NCBI GenBank assembly: GCA_037126765.1 | Contig: JBBCBC010000007.1 | Coordinates: forward strand, 41,333,394 to 41,397,393 | From: Stenogyne calaminthoides | Lineage: Eukaryota; Streptophyta; Magnoliopsida; Lamiales; Lamiaceae | Length of the DNA stretch: 64,000 nucleotides | Direction: 5' to 3' | Shown: positions 59,774-64,000 of the stretch, piece after piece | Numbering within the stretch: position 1 is the stretch's first letter | Layout of the letters: every line of letters begins with the position of its first letter | Program-made: the position numbers and the translations under genes | The notes under the pieces: generated by a model | Told to the model about the DNA's origin: nothing | The model's database searches: none | The model's input: the letters and a program-made list of their open reading frames with translations, nothing else

Positions 59774-60061
59774 GTCCAAATAGAGTATGGTATTTGGAAA
59801 AGTTTTTATTGTGTATCTGCATGAAATTATAGAGATGTATGTGAAATAACGATGATTTAGTATCAAGAATCGTCTTATAATTAATTTTGATCGTGTCTAA
59901 TTTTAGTCATGTATATTTTTACTTTGATCATTTTGGTGACAATGATGGTCCTTTTGATGTCAATTTTGGTCCTATATGTTTTGTGTTTTTCATTTTCGAT
60001 TCTTCTAACGTTAATTTTCGTTCAAAAAGACCAAATTGAAAAAAGTAAAACATAACTTTAA

Positions 60062-60421
60062 GGGTATGTTTGTTTCGGGATTTAGGTGTGCGGGGGAAGT
60101 TATGACTTCGAAATCCTGTGGATTTTAAAGTCTTGGTGAATAGTAAAAAATATGTGTTTGTTTTGAGATTTTGATAGGGTGAAATTTTACTTTATGACAA
60201 ATCAATATATAATAATGATTGATATGATATTATTATATTGTGATGAGAGTGAGGAAAATAATGATGTAATTGTATTGAATTTTGTGAAAAATAGGGGTGT
60301 ATATGTACTTTATAGGGGAGGATTTTGAAGTTTAATTTTAAATCTCAAACTATAATGAGACATGGTTTTCAAACTCCTAAGTTCTAAGTCCATCCGGGTG
60401 AGTCCCAAAACAAACATACCC
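60062..60421. mobile_element. Harbinger/Tourist-type MITE (copy 2)
   Basis: Same element as 4222-4581, with GGGTATGTTTGTTTCGGG and CCCAAAACAAACATACCC ends. TAA lies on both sides. Confidence 0.85.
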
Positions 60422-61240
60422 TAATATATTAAAAAGAGGCTTGCATATGGAAAATATTTTTGGACGATTCTACCCATTCCTTTTTTTCACTTGTGCAGTT
60501 TAGCCCGTCTATAAATAATTAATTAATTATTTTTTCCTTCATTTATTATTATTATTATTATTAACACGTCTTATTAAATCTTCTAATTAAATTTCTTTAC
60601 TCCTTCAAGTTCCTACGTCTACTCACCTTTTAATTTTAAAGATTTTTATTTTATCTTTAATCTATAATTTGTAATCAATCTATTTTATATTGAAGAGTGG
60701 CTCGGTTATTATTTTACTATTTCACCCTTGTCATCTTTTTATTTAGTTCACTGTGGTCCCATTTTGTATATATATATATATATATATATTAACAATTGCC
60801 TAACTTCTCATCTCCGCAATCATAATTAACCTAATCAATCACTCATCAGTCATCATCAATGTTAAAGAGAACCTTCACCGGCCTTCCATGATACCATCCG
60901 TTTCCTTCGCTCTGCGTATGCTTAACGACAAGATTGTATCGTCTGTTTCATAAGATAATTTAGAAGCGTCTTGAATATAAAATAAAACGTGTAACTATTT
61001 CAAACGAAAACAAACGAAATATATTTCTATACTAATATTCTTTTTTTCAGTATAAATAAATCGCGTTTTTTTCAACATAAAAAATTTCACTTTTAAAATC
61101 TTATTTATGAGTCTGCATCAAGTCTTATTTATGCATATAATACCTAGCCTTGGCTTCTCCACTTCCCAAAAAAAAGTTGGCTTTTTATTTTTTAAACTTT
61201 TTATTCTAATTTTTTTTTTTTCTGCGTATTTGTTTTACAG

Positions 61241-61980
61241 ATGATTGCAATAGCAGGAATGATGACAACGACTGATCACAAATCTAATTCTTCTGACTCT
61301 GCTTTTTGTTCCTGTATTCAGAAATTGTATCATTTCCAAAAGGCAAGACCATTTGGTTCAATTATTCTGTCGAAAAAAGTTCGCTTCACTTTGATTAATT
61401 TTATTGTAGATGTTAATTTGTCAGTCAGCTTCACTTTGATTTATTTCATTTTAAATGTTAATTTGTTATATTCTCTGTTTTGACAGGATGCATCGATACG
61501 TCTGGTTTTAAGTGCAGCCAACGAGAGGGGATGGACGTCCACCGGGACGGGACGAAAAGAAAAGAAAGCAACTCAGACCCTTAGATTCATAATTGCGATT
61601 ATTTCCGCAATCATTACAGGTTTGCAGTCATCATCCTTTAAATTCCAATATTTTACAGATGTGGATTTGAATAAATTAAAATATAGCTTACCCAATTATC
61701 TCCAAATTCAAATGATTTGTAATGGAGAGAAAATATGGAGGACCGTAATTACTTTTGCTTCTAGGGGACGACTTGACAAGATGCCAATCATTAGACTCTG
61801 AGGTATATATATGCTACTCCATTTTACGGTTTCTTTTGTTTATTCAATTGCTTAATATTCTTAATTTTTGGCAATTTGTTTTGTTTTGATTATGAAAAAG
61901 TTGGAGTCAATCATCATTACGTTAATTGGAATTCTTAATCTGATGTGTGTGTTACAGGTGTGATCACTGCAAGAAACCTT
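61241..61980 (+). pseudogene. unassigned spliced gene remnant, copy 2
   Basis: Counterpart of 5418-6134. The first block has extra T and A bases (GCTTTTTGTTCC; TTTCCAAAAGG; CGAAAAAAGTT) that change its frame to SAFCSCIQKLYHFQ before returning to ARPFGSIILSK. The second block (GATGCATCGATACG onward, from about 61487) and the third are unchanged apart from single bases. Family not recognised. Confidence 0.3.
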
Positions 61981-61994
61981 CTCCAGAGGTATTA

Positions 61995-62230
61995 CTATCT
62001 CCGCCCCAAGATGACTTGAACAGTTGACTTTTACACGCATTTTTGCGAGCGAATTTTTTATTAGTACTTGAAATGATAAAGTGACTTTTAAGGAGGGGTA
62101 TGATAGATAAGGGGTTCATCTATCACATCCTCCTTAAAAGTCATTTTATCATTTCAAGTATTAATACAAAACTCGCTCGCAAAAATGCATGTAAAAGTTA
62201 ACTGTTCAAATCATCTTGGGACGGAGGGAG
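61995..62230. mobile_element. Stowaway MITE (copy 2, better preserved)
   Basis: CTATCTCCGCCCCAAGATGA and TCATCTTGGGACGGAGGGAG are inverted ends flanked by TA. The inner arms AAAGTGACTTTTAAGGAGG and CCTCCTTAAAAGTCATTTT also pair. Confidence 0.9.
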
Positions 62231-62772
62231 TATTTAATTTAAATGTGTTGAGAAGTGTTCTTTAAACTACAAAGCATTGCTTTGGCGTCTAAATATTGGT
62301 CTTATGTATGTTTTTTTTGTATTTGCATATGAGAAAGTTGTTTATGCTCTAACTAGGCCGTCACTTATTTCTTCACTCTTAATTTTTTTTTTCTACTTTT
62401 GAGTATTTAATTGGGATAACAGCTGGAAAAAAATAATGTTAGGGTTGAGCTGAAATTTTGAAGTTGGGAAGAAGTCGCATTTTGGCTGGGAAGACAAGAA
62501 GTCGTAATGATGGTACAAAATTCTGCAAAGCTAATTGTTGATGCGATGCTACATCAGAACTTCCCCTTGCGTGGCCACACATTATCATGTTATCATTTGG
62601 AATTGCAATTACAGTTGATAGGCTTAATTCCATTATTACGTTATCATGATATTATATTTAATTATCAATTATTCTGCACGGAGAAATGTACCTGTTGTGG
62701 AAGAGAGGAAGGGAGTGTGAAGATAAAGAATACTATTGTCATGAGAAAAGAGATGATTATTAAACAATACAT

Positions 62773-62878
62773 AGACTCATGTAGATTTCTCCTATCTTGC
62801 TTTTCCTCTTGTTGGTGGGTCATGATGTTTGGTGGGTCATGACTCATGTAGATTTCTCCTATCTTGCTTTTCCTCTTG
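62773..62878. repeat. tandem duplication, longer-spacer version of 6951-7036
   Basis: Two units ACTCATGTAGATTTCTCC are separated by a spacer with duplicated TTGGTGGGTCATGA. Copy 1 lacks the extra spacer unit. Confidence 0.8.
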
Positions 62879-64000
62879 CTTCTAGCAAACATCATGATTC
62901 AGAAAGTATACACTTGTGATCTCTCTCTCGTATTATTTTTTTCATTATTGTTGAAGAAAAAGAATACCCCGGGTGCTTCCAACATTGAAAATTTGACTCA
63001 ACTACTGTTCTTTGTGTATGAGAGTCAGCTCAGGTCCTCTATCATGTGGACTCCCACATGTAACTATTTTTCATTTTTAGTATATTACTATATTTCACAG
63101 TTTTCAATTGTTGTTTGAATATCTATTTGGTTATATAATTATGAAGAGTTTCAACAAGTGAACAATCATCTATGAATTCACCCATCTCGCATTCTCGCTC
63201 TAGGGGTAGCAAATGACTTTTTTTTTTCTTATTTTGGTCAGGTTCAGAGTAGGAACTAAAAACTGGTTAATTCAGCTTGAGGTTCATTGATTTTATTTCA
63301 TTCCTATATAGCATATCTAAACTCCTCTATCCAAACACACCTCAAAATTATATATTTAGTAAAAATTTAAGGGAGGAGGTTATAGTTGGAAACAAATGTT
63401 TATTTTCTTCTTTTCAGATTGGGAATTTACATCTTGATACTAATCACATATTCCAAAGCTATTGGAACTTCAGAGACTCAGACGGTCTGGATCAGATTGG
63501 AGGATTCAAAGTTGGATGTCCTTAGATTTTAAGCTTTACCAACAAATTTCAAGAATATTATGCACTTTGAGGTTTGCAATTCATTTTGGTGAAAATTTAT
63601 AATTAATTTAACGATTGACTTTTACGACATTTAGATTTTTTGCCTCAAGGCAGAAGTTGATCCTGGAAATTGGAGTTTACATTTGCATTCCTCGAGAGTT
63701 TTTCTTTTCATTCGTTCTTGACATCTTGTTAAAGCTCTAGTTCGAGCCGTCGTTGTTTTCTTTTAACATCATTTGAAATCTATTTTTATAAATTTTGGTT
63801 CGTGTAAGGTTCATAGGTGAATCATCATGCACATCTTCTCTGGTATTAGATTTTCTTATTTTATTTAAAATTCGCATTTTAGTAGTTAATTGGGGCTTCT
63901 TTTTGCATTTCTTTTTGTGATCATTGTTTAATCAAATGTCTTTTGTTGATTGGAGGTGTGACTCATTACAAGAACGATATAGCATAAGATATCTATCAAT

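Larger units (their letters stand above)
59774..64000. repeat. right part of segmental duplication (copy of 3933-8158)
   Basis: Collinear and nearly identical with 3933-8158, including non-coding flank, MITEs and the spliced remnant. Differences cluster at 60905-61120 and 61995-62230, the (TA)n tract and the 49-bp tandem repeat. Confidence 0.95.

Noticed and set aside
1..64000. tRNA, rRNA or other structured RNA genes
   Set aside because: I saw no tRNA-like A/B boxes with a cloverleaf and no rRNA sequence; the tRNA-like strings found are retrotransposon primer-binding sites.

Overview
The window looks like nuclear DNA from a eudicot plant: very AT-rich, no operons, intron-split plant gene families (tau-class glutathione S-transferase, LRR receptor-like protein, NPF/NRT1-PTR transporter) and dense plant transposons (Ty1-copia LTR elements, Stowaway, Harbinger, Mutator and hAT MITEs). 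Species cannot be fixed from the sequence. No gene in the window is clearly intact; nearly everything recognisable is a pseudogene or a mobile element. There is an assembly gap of 500 Ns at 43393-43892.

Layout. 1-3714: 3' part of a copia element (family A) ending in an LTR, abutting the last 72 codons of a tau GST (3717-3932). 3933-11060: non-coding flank with a Harbinger MITE, an unassigned spliced-gene remnant, Stowaway MITEs and a possible gene-fragment-carrying TIR element (8630-9768). 11064-11337: Mutator-type MITE with a perfect 10-bp target duplication. 11519-11718: 5' end of a second tau GST. 12500-13800 and 16665-19289: two tandem LRR receptor-like protein pseudogenes sharing 3' flanks; the second flank is split by a deleted copia element (family B, 19443-20833). 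21284-22993: TIR element swollen by a minisatellite. 23006-26230: copia-type element C reduced to two LTRs and about 250 bp of interior. 28150-34090: LTR debris of families D and E with nested MITEs. 34476-38226: an 0.8-kb direct repeat flanking an NPF transporter pseudogene on the minus strand. 38360-43257: AT-rich, with a Stowaway and a long-TIR foldback. 43893-51731: element D3 (+), inserted in the gag of element D4 (-), which itself sits in exon 1 of a tau GST (53968 onward). 54751-59555: family-A copia element inserted in exon 2 of that same GST, whose 3' end follows at 59558-59773. 59774-64000 repeats 3933-8158.

Two observations dominate. First, 1-8158 is duplicated at 55855-64000 (offset about 55.84 kb) and runs past both window edges. 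Second, the copies are nearly identical in most flanking DNA, but in the retrotransposon interior the second copy differs mainly at CAG/CTG trinucleotides, a pattern better explained by uncorrected long-read errors at CHG-methylated cytosines than by evolution. Many frameshifts in 43.9-59.1 kb may therefore be artefacts. I found no convincing undescribed system; the most interesting biology is the layered insertion history in the GST gene, a conserved hairpin in the LTRs, and several well-delimited non-autonomous DNA elements.
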